Shown piece by piece: positions 26,714-35,538 of a stretch of DNA of 37,842 nt. Below the pieces are notes generated by a model. It made no database searches and was not told the DNA's origin. It saw nothing but the letters and a program-made list of their open reading frames with translations. Position 1 is the first letter of the stretch; each line of letters begins with the position of its first letter. Origin of the DNA: Rhodobacterales bacterium UBA3080 (GTDB lineage Bacteria; Pseudomonadota; Alphaproteobacteria; Rhodobacterales; Rhodobacteraceae); contig DFBM01000172.1 in assembly GCA_002366645.1 (NCBI GenBank), positions 1 through 37,842 of the forward strand, given 5' to 3'. The position numbers and the translations under genes were made by a program.

Positions 26714-27184
26714 ATGAAGACTTCGACGAATTCCAAGAAAAAACATCGCTCGGATGTGATCGGTTGGCGAGAGCATGTCGGATTGCCTGATTTTGGCATT
26801 ATGGATATTCGGGCAAAAATTGACACGGGCGCACGCACGTCTGCTTTGCACGCCGAAAATCAGGAGTTATTCGACAAAAAAGGGACCAACTGGGTCCGCT
26901 TTCTGGTTCCGGTGCCAGGGCAAAAGCAGTTGTCGATGTTAGAGGCGCCGCTACTGGACTCGCGGGATGTTAAAAACACCAGTGGTTTGCCAGAACGTCG
27001 ATTTGTCGTTCGTACAACGCTTTTGCTTGGCAGTCATCGCTGGAGTATTGATCTATCGTTGGCGGATCGCTTGAATATGGAATTTGGTTTGATCCTTGGC
27101 CGGACAGCCTTTCGGGGGCGGGGAGTCTTGGTAGATTCTGGTCGATCCTATCTTGCCGGTAAACCGAAAACTGAGAAGTCGTGA
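26714..27184 (+). CDS. rimB: Retropepsin-like protease domain protein (RimB / ATP-dependent zinc protease family)
   Basis: A 156-residue soluble protein of the family long annotated as ATP-dependent zinc protease (Pfam Zn_protease, PF05618), now regarded as a retropepsin-like aspartyl fold. The active-site motif is IDTGARTSALHA with Asp37. The second half has RRFVVRTTLLLGSHRWSIDLSLADR and MEFGLILGRTAF, the family's closing strands. In Pseudomonas the homologue RimB is encoded beside rimK and affects RimK-dependent modification of ribosomal protein S6. Here rimK follows after 76 bases on the same strand, which makes the same role likely. The symbol rests on that context. Confidence 0.85.
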   Translation: MKTSTNSKKKHRSDVIGWREHVGLPDFGIMDIRAKIDTGARTSALHAENQELFDKKGTNWVRFLVPVPGQKQLSMLEAPLLDSRDVKNTSGLPERRFVVRTTLLLGSHRWSIDLSLADRLNMEFGLILGRTAFRGRGVLVDSGRSYLAGKPKTEKS

Positions 27185-27260
27185 AGGCGCGTACCGGATT
27201 GAAGTGAGAAATATGCGATACTGCGTGTAGTATAGTTGGTCACAATAAGTGGAGAGAACA

Positions 27261-28160
27261 ATGAAGATTGCAATGTTGGCTCAAAACGCGAATCTCTATT
27301 CGCATCAACGTCTGAAAGAGGCTGCAGAAGCACGCGGCCATACCCTTGATATAATTCCAACACTTCGATGCTACATGAATATCGCCTCTGGGCGTCCTGA
27401 AATATACTATAACGGCGAAAAACTACCGATTTATGATGCCGTTATTCCACGCATTGGCGCGTCGATAACACATTATGGCATGGCAGTTTTGCGGCAGTTC
27501 GAAATGCAGGGTGTTTATCCTTTAAATGATTCCGTGTCTATTGGTCGGTCGCGCGACAAACTACACTCGACGCAGTTGCTGGCGCGCGATGGTATTGGGC
27601 TACCCGTGACTACGTTTGCCTATGATCCGAAAATAACCGAAGAAGTGGTCCGGCTGGCAGGTGGCGCGCCGTTAGTCGTCAAATTGCTGGAAGGTACGCA
27701 GGGGGTTGGGGTGGTTCTAGCAGACAGTAATCGCTCAGCCAAATCCATCATCGAAGCGTTCCGAGGCGCCCACGTGAATATACTGGTGCAGGAGTTCATC
27801 AAGGAATCAAGCGGTACGGATATTCGTGCGCTGGTTGTTGGCGGCGAAGTTGTGGCCACCATGAAGCGTACCGGTGCCGAAGGGGATTTCCGTTCGAACT
27901 TGCATCGGGGCGGCAATGCGGTCCCTATCGAAATCTCGGCGGAGGAACGTTCAACGGCGATCCGCGCGGCCAAAGCAATGGGATTGAATGTTTGTGGCGT
28001 TGATATGCTGCGTTCCAACCACGGACCAGTCGTTATGGAAGTGAATTCTTCGCCGGGTTTGGAAGGGATAGAGAACGCGACCAGAATCGACATCGCAAGC
28101 AAAATCATCGAAACTCTCGAAAAGAATGTTAAACTGAACCTGACCAAGGGCAATGAGTGA
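27261..28160 (+). CDS. rimK: Ribosomal protein S6 modification protein RimK
   Basis: RimK is an ATP-grasp ligase that adds glutamate residues to the C-terminus of ribosomal protein S6. The 299-residue protein matches the E. coli length. It has an N-terminal preATP-grasp domain (MKIAMLAQNANLYSHQRL), a central ATP-binding region (PLVVKLLEGTQGVGVVL, ILVQEFIKESSGTDIRALVV) and the metal-binding end VVMEVNSSPGLEGIE. I chose ATG 27261 over the upstream GTG 27249 because GGAGAGA at 27251-27257 is correctly spaced for it. The next gene overlaps its stop. Neighbours suggest a dedicated module for writing and processing the S6 tail. Confidence 0.94.
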   Translation: MKIAMLAQNANLYSHQRLKEAAEARGHTLDIIPTLRCYMNIASGRPEIYYNGEKLPIYDAVIPRIGASITHYGMAVLRQFEMQGVYPLNDSVSIGRSRDKLHSTQLLARDGIGLPVTTFAYDPKITEEVVRLAGGAPLVVKLLEGTQGVGVVLADSNRSAKSIIEAFRGAHVNILVQEFIKESSGTDIRALVVGGEVVATMKRTGAEGDFRSNLHRGGNAVPIEISAEERSTAIRAAKAMGLNVCGVDMLRSNHGPVVMEVNSSPGLEGIENATRIDIASKIIETLEKNVKLNLTKGNE

Positions 28161-29203
28161 TGAAAAATCGTCAAGCGTTTGAAATAGGTGGCGTCAAGGT
28201 GGCTCCCGGCACCCGTCAAACCGTCGAGTTACCCATCAGTGTTATGTCTGATCACACCCCTGTAACCCTTACTGTGCATGTTGTGCATGGCAGTCGTCCG
28301 GGGCCGACAATGTTCGTCAGCGCGGCAGTTCACGGAGACGAGGTGATCGGTGTTGAAATTGCGCGACGCCTAATGAATGCCAATGCTCTTGATACCTTGT
28401 GCGGGACGTTGATGATTCTTCCGATAGTCAACACGTTCGGTTTCTTGAACCACTCGCGATACTTGCCGGACCGCCGTGATCTGAACAGGTTGTTCCCCGG
28501 TAGTCCCAAAGGCTCGCTAGGGGCGCGGTTGGCGCATATCTTCATCAACGAAATTGTGGTACGCGCCGATTTTGGTATCGACCTGCATTCGGCGGCTATC
28601 CACCGCATTAACCTGCCGCAAATCAGGGTGTCGCCTTCCAAACCTGAGACAATCGTTCTGGCCGAAGCATTCGGGGCTCCAGTCGTGTTGACTGCACCTT
28701 TGCGTCCGGGGTCGATGCGCGAAGCTGCGCAGCACTTGAACGTGGATATGCTTTTGTTCGAAGCTGGCGAAGCGCTTCGTTTCGACGAACTGGCCATTCG
28801 TGCCGGCGTAAGCGGCATTTTACGTGTAATGCGCAAACTTGAAATGGCTCCGGCAAAAACTGTTACCGAAGCCAAGGTCATTCCGACCCGTGCAAAATTC
28901 AGTAGTTGGATGCGCGCACCATACGGCGGATTATTACGTACTTTTAAAGGTACGGGCGATCTGGTCAAAAAGGGCGATGTTCTCGGGATTATTTCCGACC
29001 CGCTTGGCGAAGTGGAACACCCTGTTTTGGCAAATCTGACGGGGCTGATTATAGGTCGAACCAATTTACCTGTTGTGAACGAGGGCGACGGGCTGTTCCA
29101 CGTCGCTAAAATTCTTAAACATGATGACGCCGAGGATACAATCGGTAGTCTGGAAGCACAGTTGGTTGCCGATCTGTTGTTCGACGAAGACGAAATAATT
29201 TAG
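28160..29203 (+). CDS. Succinylglutamate desuccinylase/aspartoacylase family hydrolase
   Basis: A 347-residue zinc hydrolase of the AstE/AspA family (M14-like carboxypeptidase fold). Zinc ligands His58 and Glu61 are in AAVHGDEVIG, and a further His is in FGIDLHSAA. The substrate arginine region is PDRRDLNRLFPG. The C-terminal part is a beta domain (YGGLLRTFKGTGDLVKKGDVLG). The start is ATG 28160, overlapping the rimK TGA as TGATG; a GTG three bases earlier is less likely. The family cuts N-acyl amino acids, including acyl glutamate or aspartate. Tight coupling to rimK suggests it acts on the same glutamate chemistry, possibly trimming tails, but this is an inference. Confidence 0.88.
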   Translation: MKNRQAFEIGGVKVAPGTRQTVELPISVMSDHTPVTLTVHVVHGSRPGPTMFVSAAVHGDEVIGVEIARRLMNANALDTLCGTLMILPIVNTFGFLNHSRYLPDRRDLNRLFPGSPKGSLGARLAHIFINEIVVRADFGIDLHSAAIHRINLPQIRVSPSKPETIVLAEAFGAPVVLTAPLRPGSMREAAQHLNVDMLLFEAGEALRFDELAIRAGVSGILRVMRKLEMAPAKTVTEAKVIPTRAKFSSWMRAPYGGLLRTFKGTGDLVKKGDVLGIISDPLGEVEHPVLANLTGLIIGRTNLPVVNEGDGLFHVAKILKHDDAEDTIGSLEAQLVADLLFDEDEII

Positions 29204-29381
29204 ACTGAATTCGCTACCGATTACGATTTACAGTAGCTAACCTGTTCTATTGGCTGGTAAAAACCCGTGCTGACATAGGCCTACTTGCGAGATAAAGTAA
29301 ATCTGAATTCAAGTTGTCATACATCAAAGATAGCGGATGCGATCATTTTATATATCGACATAACATGACGGAGATTCCCTG

Positions 29382-30086
29382 TTGAAATCGGTTTTTCACA
29401 CCGAAGGCATAACGAAAGTCTATGACACCGGCGAGGTGCAGGTTTTTGCGCTCCGTGGGGTTGATCTCGATATTTATGCTGGCGAGATGACGGTTTTGCT
29501 CGGAGCGTCGGGCAGCGGAAAGTCTACTCTACTGAATATTCTGGGTGGTCTAGATCGCGCGACCGAGGGTAGGGCATATTTCAAAGAGCTGGAATTGACC
29601 GCCATGAAGGAGCGCAAGCTCACGGTCTACAGGCGGGATCATGTCGGGTTTGTGTTCCAGTTCTATAATCTGGTGCCCAGCCTGACGGCGCGAGAAAATG
29701 TAGCACTTGTTACAGAGATTTCACCCAATCCAATGCGCCCTGAAGAGGCGCTGGCGATGGTGGGGCTGGAAAAGAGGATCGACCATTTTCCAGCAGAGCT
29801 TTCAGGTGGCGAGCAGCAGCGTGTCGCGATTGCTCGTGCTATTGCCAAGCGTCCTGAGGTTTTACTGTGTGACGAACCTACGGGCGCACTTGATAGTAAA
29901 ACCGGCGTTAAAGTGCTTGAGGCCCTCACAAGGATCAATCAGGAGCTAGGCACCTCGACGGTGGTCATCACCCATAATGCTGCCATTCAGAATATGGCGC
30001 ACCGGGTGATTTTTTTCGCAGATGGGCGGATTACTGACGTTAAGGTTAACGATACCCGTTTGTTGCCGCATGAGATCGAGTGGTAG
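29382..30086 (+). CDS. ABC exporter ATP-binding protein (LolD/MacB type)
   Basis: A 234-residue ATPase with all ABC motifs: Walker A GASGSGKST, Q-loop VFQFYNLVPSLTA, signature LSGGEQQRVAIARA, Walker B VLLCDEPTGALD and H-loop VVITHN. It is closest to ATPases that drive FtsX-type permeases. The start is TTG 29382 with GGAG about seven bases upstream; the nearest ATG, at 29365, is out of frame and closes at once. The permease gene begins 3 bases after its stop, and a HlyD-type adaptor follows, so the three form a tripartite exporter. The cargo is unknown. Confidence 0.94.
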   Translation: MKSVFHTEGITKVYDTGEVQVFALRGVDLDIYAGEMTVLLGASGSGKSTLLNILGGLDRATEGRAYFKELELTAMKERKLTVYRRDHVGFVFQFYNLVPSLTARENVALVTEISPNPMRPEEALAMVGLEKRIDHFPAELSGGEQQRVAIARAIAKRPEVLLCDEPTGALDSKTGVKVLEALTRINQELGTSTVVITHNAAIQNMAHRVIFFADGRITDVKVNDTRLLPHEIEW

Positions 30087-30089
30087 ATC

Positions 30090-32453
30090 GTGCAGGCATT
30101 CAACAAAAAACTCGTTCGGGATTTTTGGCGACTATGGGCGCAGTCGCTAGCTATTGCACTGGTTTTGGCGTGTGGCGTGATGATTTTGGTGATCGCGATC
30201 GGCGTTGAGCGTTCGCTTACCGAAACCCAGTCGGCGTTTTATGAACGCAACCGTTTTGCCGACATATTTGCTTCGGCGACGCGGGCACCGAACAATTTGA
30301 AACGCGAAATCGAACAAATTTCAGGGGTTAGTGTTGTTGAAACACGTATCACCCAGTTTGCGATTCTAGGCCTTGAGGGCATAACCGAACCTGCCGTCGC
30401 ACGTCTCGTTTCCCTGCCTCCATCGGGTGAGCCTTTGTTGAATGTGCCAAACTTGACAGCTGGCCGGATGCCCACACCTGAGGCAACAAAAGAAGTTGTT
30501 GTGAATGAGACGTTTGCACTGGCGAACGATTTTCAACCCGGCGACAGCTTTTACGCGACCTTGAACGGGCAAAAGCAGTTGTTGACTATTACCGGAACAG
30601 CACTGTCGCCTGAATTCATTTATCTGATAGGACCCGGTGCGATGATGCCGGATGATCAGCGGTTCGGTGTTATCTGGATGGGGTATGACCCGCTGGCCTC
30701 AGCCTTCGATCTCGGGGGGGCGTTTAACGACGTGTCACTTCGTCTGACGAGGGATGCGAACCCGCAAATAGTTCAGGACGAGTTGGAAAAGCTTCTCGTT
30801 CCTTACGGCGGTACCAGTCCATATGGGCGGGATCTACAATCTTCGCATATGTTCCTTGATTCCGAGCTCACGCAATTAAGGGCGATGGGGAAATCTATAC
30901 CACCGCTGTTCTTCGTGATTTCAGCGTTTCTTGTGAACATGGTATTAGGTCGGCTGATTTCACTAGAACGCGAGCAGATAGGCCTGTTCAAGGCAGTCGG
31001 CTATAGCGATTTGGCGATCAGTTGGCACTATGTAAAGCTGGCTATCGGCATCGGTTTGTTTGGTGTGATATTGGGTTGGGCCATCGGTGTATCCGCAGGA
31101 TACGCGTTGGCAACTTACTATACGGTCTTCTTTCATTTCCCGTACCTTATCTATGTAAATAGCCCGGACACATATGCGATTTCAGGTCTGGCGGGAATTG
31201 CTGCGGCTGTGATCGGTGCTATGCGTTCGGTTCTGAAAACTACAAAGCTATCGCCCGCAGTTGCTATGTCGCCGCCCGCTCCGACACGGTTCAAACAGAA
31301 TATTTTCGACAAATTGGGCCATATGTTGGGCGCGCGACAACCGGTGATGATGATTATTCGGTCTATCACACGTTGGCCGATGCGGGCGTCGCTAACCGCG
31401 CTTGGAATTTCGATGTCAGTTGCGACGATGATTGCGAGCCTTTTCATGTTCGATTCTGTCGACGTTCTGATGGAATCCGCGTTTTTCCAGTCGAACCGCC
31501 AACAAGTGACTCTCTCGCTGGCGCAACCGCAATCGCGTGCGGTACTGGCTGATGTTGAAAATCTCTCGGGTGTTTTACGCGCGGAAGGGATGCGAACGGT
31601 GGCCGCCAAGCTCTCGAACGGGCATTTGTCACGGCTGGTCGGTGTCGAGGGGCGCGATCCCGGAATGGACCTTAGCCGTGTTCTTGACGCCAGAAATAGC
31701 AAAATTGTCTTTCCCGAGCAGGGTGTCGTGATTTCGGACCGGTTGGCAAACCATCTCGATGCAGTCATTGGTGACGAGTTGGAAATGGAGGTTCTTCAGG
31801 GTCAGCGCGGAACATACAGAGTGGCTGTTACAGGCATAATACAGAAATATTTCGGGATCGGCGCTTATATGGACCTCGATTTCCTAAGTGCCTTGTTACA
31901 GCAACAACCACTTGTGAATGCGGTCAATGTTTCGATCGACGCGACGCGGATCGAAGAGCTTTACAGCGATGTTAAATCCGCCCCGAATATTGGAGGAATT
32001 GTTCGATGGGACCAAATTCGGCAAGGATTTAGCGATACGATTGCTGAAAGCTCGTCAGTCACAACGACCATCTATTCCTTGATTGCGAGCCTGATTGTTG
32101 TAGGGGTGGTTTACAATTCCGCCCGAATTCTATTGTCGGAGCGAGCGCGGGAATTGGCGAGCTTGCGTATCCTTGGCTTCACCCGTTCAGAGGTGTCTTT
32201 TATCCTCATGGGCGAGCTGATTTTCCTGACCATCGTAGCGATCCCTATTGGTTTTATGATTGGCTATGCCTTGGCGGGCTTGATTGTTTCCAGCTTTTCA
32301 AGCGACATGTTCACGCTGCCGCTTCACGTTTCACGAGGCACATACGGTTATGCCGGTATTGTCGCCTTCACCGCCTCAACCGCGTCGGCCCTTTTGGTTA
32401 GCCGGCGCGTTAACCGTCTCGACCTCGTCGCCGTCATGAAAACTCGGGAGTAA
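30090..32453 (+). CDS. ABC exporter permease, FtsX family
   Basis: A 787-residue inner-membrane permease with two FtsX domains. An N-terminal helix (SLAIALVLACGVMILVIAIG) leads into a large periplasmic domain. The first helix group follows (PPLFFVISAFLVNMVLGRLIS, GIGLFGVILGWAIGVSAGYA, AISGLAGIAAAVIGAM). A second helix starts ASLTALGISMSVATMIASLF and leads to another periplasmic domain. The last group (TTIYSLIASLIVVGVVYNSA, GELIFLTIVAIPIGFMIGYA) closes the protein. The start is GTG 30090, 3 bases after the ATPase stop. Size and topology resemble DevC/LolC-like double-FtsX proteins rather than MacB, which carries its own ATPase. No lesions over 2.4 kb. Confidence 0.92.
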   Translation: MQAFNKKLVRDFWRLWAQSLAIALVLACGVMILVIAIGVERSLTETQSAFYERNRFADIFASATRAPNNLKREIEQISGVSVVETRITQFAILGLEGITEPAVARLVSLPPSGEPLLNVPNLTAGRMPTPEATKEVVVNETFALANDFQPGDSFYATLNGQKQLLTITGTALSPEFIYLIGPGAMMPDDQRFGVIWMGYDPLASAFDLGGAFNDVSLRLTRDANPQIVQDELEKLLVPYGGTSPYGRDLQSSHMFLDSELTQLRAMGKSIPPLFFVISAFLVNMVLGRLISLEREQIGLFKAVGYSDLAISWHYVKLAIGIGLFGVILGWAIGVSAGYALATYYTVFFHFPYLIYVNSPDTYAISGLAGIAAAVIGAMRSVLKTTKLSPAVAMSPPAPTRFKQNIFDKLGHMLGARQPVMMIIRSITRWPMRASLTALGISMSVATMIASLFMFDSVDVLMESAFFQSNRQQVTLSLAQPQSRAVLADVENLSGVLRAEGMRTVAAKLSNGHLSRLVGVEGRDPGMDLSRVLDARNSKIVFPEQGVVISDRLANHLDAVIGDELEMEVLQGQRGTYRVAVTGIIQKYFGIGAYMDLDFLSALLQQQPLVNAVNVSIDATRIEELYSDVKSAPNIGGIVRWDQIRQGFSDTIAESSSVTTTIYSLIASLIVVGVVYNSARILLSERARELASLRILGFTRSEVSFILMGELIFLTIVAIPIGFMIGYALAGLIVSSFSSDMFTLPLHVSRGTYGYAGIVAFTASTASALLVSRRVNRLDLVAVMKTRE

Positions 32454-32455
32454 TT

Positions 32456-33670
32456 ATGGCCATTTCCATCAAGAAAATTACGCTTTGGACCGTTGCTGCT
32501 GGTGCCATCGGGGCGGGGCTCTATTTCACGTTTCAGGAACAACCGGTTCCCGTTGATGTCGAAGAGGTTACGTCCGGCCCAATGGAAGTTACGATCAACG
32601 CCGACGGCATCACGCGTATCCGCAACGTATTCGAGGTATCGGCACCGGTGTCTGGCACATCTTTGCGTAGCCCCATTGAAGTCGGGGATTTCGTGCTGGC
32701 GGGTGAAACCGTAATTGCCGTTATTGAGCCGAGCCAACCGGTATTTCTGGACGCCCGCAGCCGCATTCAGGCCGAAGCCGCGATAAAGGAAGCCGAGGCG
32801 GCACTTCGCCTGTCAGAAATGAATATAGCCGCCGCCGAGGCAAGCTACGATTATGCCCGCAGCCAGTACGAACGCGCAAAGTCGCTTTCGGATAGCGGGA
32901 CGCTTTCGACCAATGCGCTGGAAGAAGCCCAGTTGCTGCAAGAACGTGCTCGCACTGCACTTGTGTCAGCATTGTCGGAACGCAGCCTAAGGCTCAGTTC
33001 CCTCGAGCGGGCAAATGCAATGTTAATCGAACCGGCGGCGAGCGGGGCAGATTCACCGTCTTCCTGTTGTATCGAAATTCTGGCGCCCGTTGACGGTAGT
33101 ATACTGACCGTCACCTCGCCAAGCGAGCGCACCGTCATGTCGGGTGCTCCGCTTGTTCGCATCGGCTTGGTCGATGATTTGGAGATTGTCGTTGATCTAC
33201 TTTCGACGGATGTCGTGAATATTTCCGAAGGTTCGTCGGCATATATAGATCGCTGGGGCGGGTCGGAGACGCTCCACGCCGAAATATATCGTATCGAGCC
33301 TTCTGCCTTCACCAAAATATCGGCGCTTGGGATTGCCGAGCAGCGTGTGCGGGTCGTTCTCGATATAAACTCTCCCGAAGAGGTGTATGCAGCCCTCGGT
33401 GACGGGTTCCGCGTCTTTGTCAAAGTGGTTGAGTGGAGCAGTGAAGATGTTGTTCAGATACCGATCAGCAGTTTGTTCAGGAGCGAAGAAAGCTGGATGG
33501 TTTTCCGACTTGAAAATGGCTCCGCCGAAAGCGTTCCTGTTTCTATTGGCAAAAGAAACGCGTCGGTCGCTGAAGTACTTGATGGTGTTAAAGTGGGGGA
33601 CATACTGATAACCCACCCGAGCGACCGGATCGCTGATGGTGTATTAACGGTAAATCGTGAGGATCTTTAG
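32456..33670 (+). CDS. Periplasmic adaptor of the ABC exporter (HlyD/DevB family)
   Basis: A 404-residue membrane-fusion protein. An N-terminal anchor (ITLWTVAAGAIGAGLYFTF) is followed by a beta-barrel and lipoyl entry (VEVTINADGITRIRNVFEVS, SPIEVGDFVLAGETVIAVI). A coiled coil runs through AAIKEAEAALRLSEMNIAAAE and ALEEAQLLQERARTALVSAL. Then come the second lipoyl half (APVDGSILTVTS) and the barrel. It starts 2 bases after the permease stop. Its place after an FtsX permease and ATPase means it most likely bridges to an outer-membrane channel such as TolC, which is not in the window. A cysteine pair SSCCIE near residue 203 is unusual for this family. Confidence 0.92.
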   Translation: MAISIKKITLWTVAAGAIGAGLYFTFQEQPVPVDVEEVTSGPMEVTINADGITRIRNVFEVSAPVSGTSLRSPIEVGDFVLAGETVIAVIEPSQPVFLDARSRIQAEAAIKEAEAALRLSEMNIAAAEASYDYARSQYERAKSLSDSGTLSTNALEEAQLLQERARTALVSALSERSLRLSSLERANAMLIEPAASGADSPSSCCIEILAPVDGSILTVTSPSERTVMSGAPLVRIGLVDDLEIVVDLLSTDVVNISEGSSAYIDRWGGSETLHAEIYRIEPSAFTKISALGIAEQRVRVVLDINSPEEVYAALGDGFRVFVKVVEWSSEDVVQIPISSLFRSEESWMVFRLENGSAESVPVSIGKRNASVAEVLDGVKVGDILITHPSDRIADGVLTVNREDL

Positions 33671-33830
33671 CTTGGAGCTGAGTCTCGATAAGCGCCATGT
33701 AATTTGGCGATGAAATATCTGATTTTGACTGAGTATTGCATCAAGGTTGCGCTATAAGGTACTGAAAAATCTTTTGAAGTAAGAGATTTAGCATCACCGC
33801 CCGCTCCTGACAATGTCAGTGTCAGTAAAC

Positions 33831-35057
33831 CTATTGAACCTTACTGAACCGCGCAACGAGCTCAACATGAGACGACCATCGAAACTGGTCGACAACCTGA
33901 ATCCATTCGATCTGGTAGCCGCCGCCAGCAAGAATTTTGGCGTCGCGCGCGAACGTAACCGGATTACAGGAAACGAAGGCAATGACCGGAACGCCGGATT
34001 TCGCCAATTCTTCGCATTGAGATTTTGCGCCTGCGCGCGGGGGATCAATCACAACCGCATCGAAGTGTTTCAAGTCTTCGACGATCACCGGGTTTCGAAA
34101 TAGATCACGCTTCTCGGTTTCAACTGTTTTCAAACCCGTCGCGTTACGCCAGCTTAGATCAAGGGCAGATAGCAAATCTGCCTCTCCTTCCATCGCTAAC
34201 ACCTGCGACTGCCGAGCCAGAGGGAGCGAAAAGGTTCCGCAGCCCGCAAAAAGATCGAGCACATGTTTAGCAGTTCCAACTGCAAGTTTGACCGCTTCTG
34301 TCAAGGTGACTTGCCCCGCTTCGGTCGCCTGCAAGAATGCACCGGGCGGCGGCGTGACTTGTATTCCATCAAGGTTTTGCACGGGTGGAACGCGGGTGGC
34401 CACGGTCTCGCCATTCCATGATAGGCGCGCGAGCGTAAACTTTTCGACCAGAGAACCCAGTTCGGAAAGCAAAGGTCCGTCCGCCTCTTTGGCGTCCATA
34501 ATGCTGATATCCGCGCCGGCGTCTGATTGCGTGATAGCGATCGAAATAACAGCTTTACGCGAGGCTCCGATCTTGGTCAAAGCCTCCATCGCGGGCATCG
34601 CCGCCATGATATCTGGGTGCAACAATTTGCAGTTCGGAATTTCGACCACGGTTCCGGACGCGCGACCATGAAAGCCGATTAGTACGCCCTTTTTCGTTCG
34701 GGAGGCCGCGAAAGTCGCACGGCGGCGAGTATTTGCGGGTGAAGTGATTGTCGGCCGTATCGTACAATCTAGCCCTTGTGCGGTTAACGCATTTCGAACA
34801 ACTTCGGCCTTCCATTCAGCCAAAAACTGGTCCGAAGCTTGCTGCAAGGCGCAACCACCGCATGATTTGAAATGTGAGCAGGGTGCCTTAACCCGATCTG
34901 ACGAAGGTTCTAAAATTTTTGGATGTGGGAGCCTGTTCCCGACGACTTCACCGTCAACCACTTCGCCGGGCATGGTGAATGGGATATATATGGGCCCGTC
35001 GGGACCATCCGCGATGCCGTCGCCATGTACGCTCAAGTGTTTGATGGTGAAGGTCAT
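33831..35057 (-). CDS. TrmA/RumA-type RNA (uracil-5)-methyltransferase
   Basis: A 408-residue SAM-dependent methyltransferase that probably modifies a uridine in 23S rRNA. The iron-sulfur cysteines lie in PCSHFKSCGGCALQQ, with the fourth in EIPNCKLLHP. The SAM site is VLDLFAGCGTFSLPLA, the DPPRAG motif follows, and the catalytic cysteine is in FVSCNPVTFARD. An N-terminal TRAM-like part is short (IKHLSVHGDGIADGPDGPIYIPF). It is the last gene of the operon from DUF6494, 7 bases after the DUF6505 gene. The exact target (U747 or U1939 type) cannot be settled from sequence alone. It is intact. Confidence 0.92.
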   Translation of the reverse strand: MTFTIKHLSVHGDGIADGPDGPIYIPFTMPGEVVDGEVVGNRLPHPKILEPSSDRVKAPCSHFKSCGGCALQQASDQFLAEWKAEVVRNALTAQGLDCTIRPTITSPANTRRRATFAASRTKKGVLIGFHGRASGTVVEIPNCKLLHPDIMAAMPAMEALTKIGASRKAVISIAITQSDAGADISIMDAKEADGPLLSELGSLVEKFTLARLSWNGETVATRVPPVQNLDGIQVTPPPGAFLQATEAGQVTLTEAVKLAVGTAKHVLDLFAGCGTFSLPLARQSQVLAMEGEADLLSALDLSWRNATGLKTVETEKRDLFRNPVIVEDLKHFDAVVIDPPRAGAKSQCEELAKSGVPVIAFVSCNPVTFARDAKILAGGGYQIEWIQVVDQFRWSSHVELVARFSKVQ

Positions 35058-35064
35058 ATTGAAT

Positions 35065-35538
35065 TCAGGTTTCGTGCACGGCGATCTGGTCGATTTCCGC
35101 TTCTTGCGGTTTTATCGCCCGATATTGTTCGCGGACACCGGCTTCGGTTAGCTCGCGGGTGATCGCCAGTAGCGTGTTCGGCTCCTGATCCTCGCAGAGC
35201 TCCTGCATGAATTCGATTTCGTGGATCGCCGCAACCATTGCAACCTCGGGCGAGGGAGCGCCGTATATCTCCAGAAGATGTTTGGCCAGATTTTGACGAA
35301 GATCTTCAAGTTCCGCTTCTTCAATTTGGGCTACCGCCACAAAAGTTGCGCGACCGAAACTTTCGCCGCCCATCCAGCCATTCGAAAAAGCCTGACGTGC
35401 TTTGCCCACCAGATCAGCCTCGCTCCAGTTGGAAAATTCGAAACCACCGCTTACGGCCCATTCGCCAGTCGCGGCGGGGCGGCTGAAGATATTCTGGTCG
35501 GATTCGTCAAAATGGATCGTTCTAGCCAGTTTCAGCAT
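35065..35538 (-). CDS. DUF6505 family protein
   Basis: A 157-residue soluble acidic protein assigned to DUF6505 from memory of the family beside lipoate-ligase-like genes in Rhodobacterales. Readable features are MLKLARTIHFDESDQNIF at the start, a central SFGRATFVAVAQIEE strand and the helical HEIEFMQELCEDQEPNTLLA. I chose ATG 35538, which overlaps the stop of the preceding gene as TGATG, over the TTG one codon earlier. No catalytic motif, signal or membrane segment is seen. Function is unknown, but the gene pairing is conserved. Confidence 0.8.
   Translation of the reverse strand: MLKLARTIHFDESDQNIFSRPAATGEWAVSGGFEFSNWSEADLVGKARQAFSNGWMGGESFGRATFVAVAQIEEAELEDLRQNLAKHLLEIYGAPSPEVAMVAAIHEIEFMQELCEDQEPNTLLAITRELTEAGVREQYRAIKPQEAEIDQIAVHET

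Noticed and set aside
28330..29064. Long minus-strand frame of 244 codons opposite the aspartoacylase-family gene
   Set aside because: It is an antisense shadow: no ribosome binding site, no recognisable motif, and the plus-strand gene is certain. The same holds for long frames opposite murA (1416-1988) and the permease (31151-31768).
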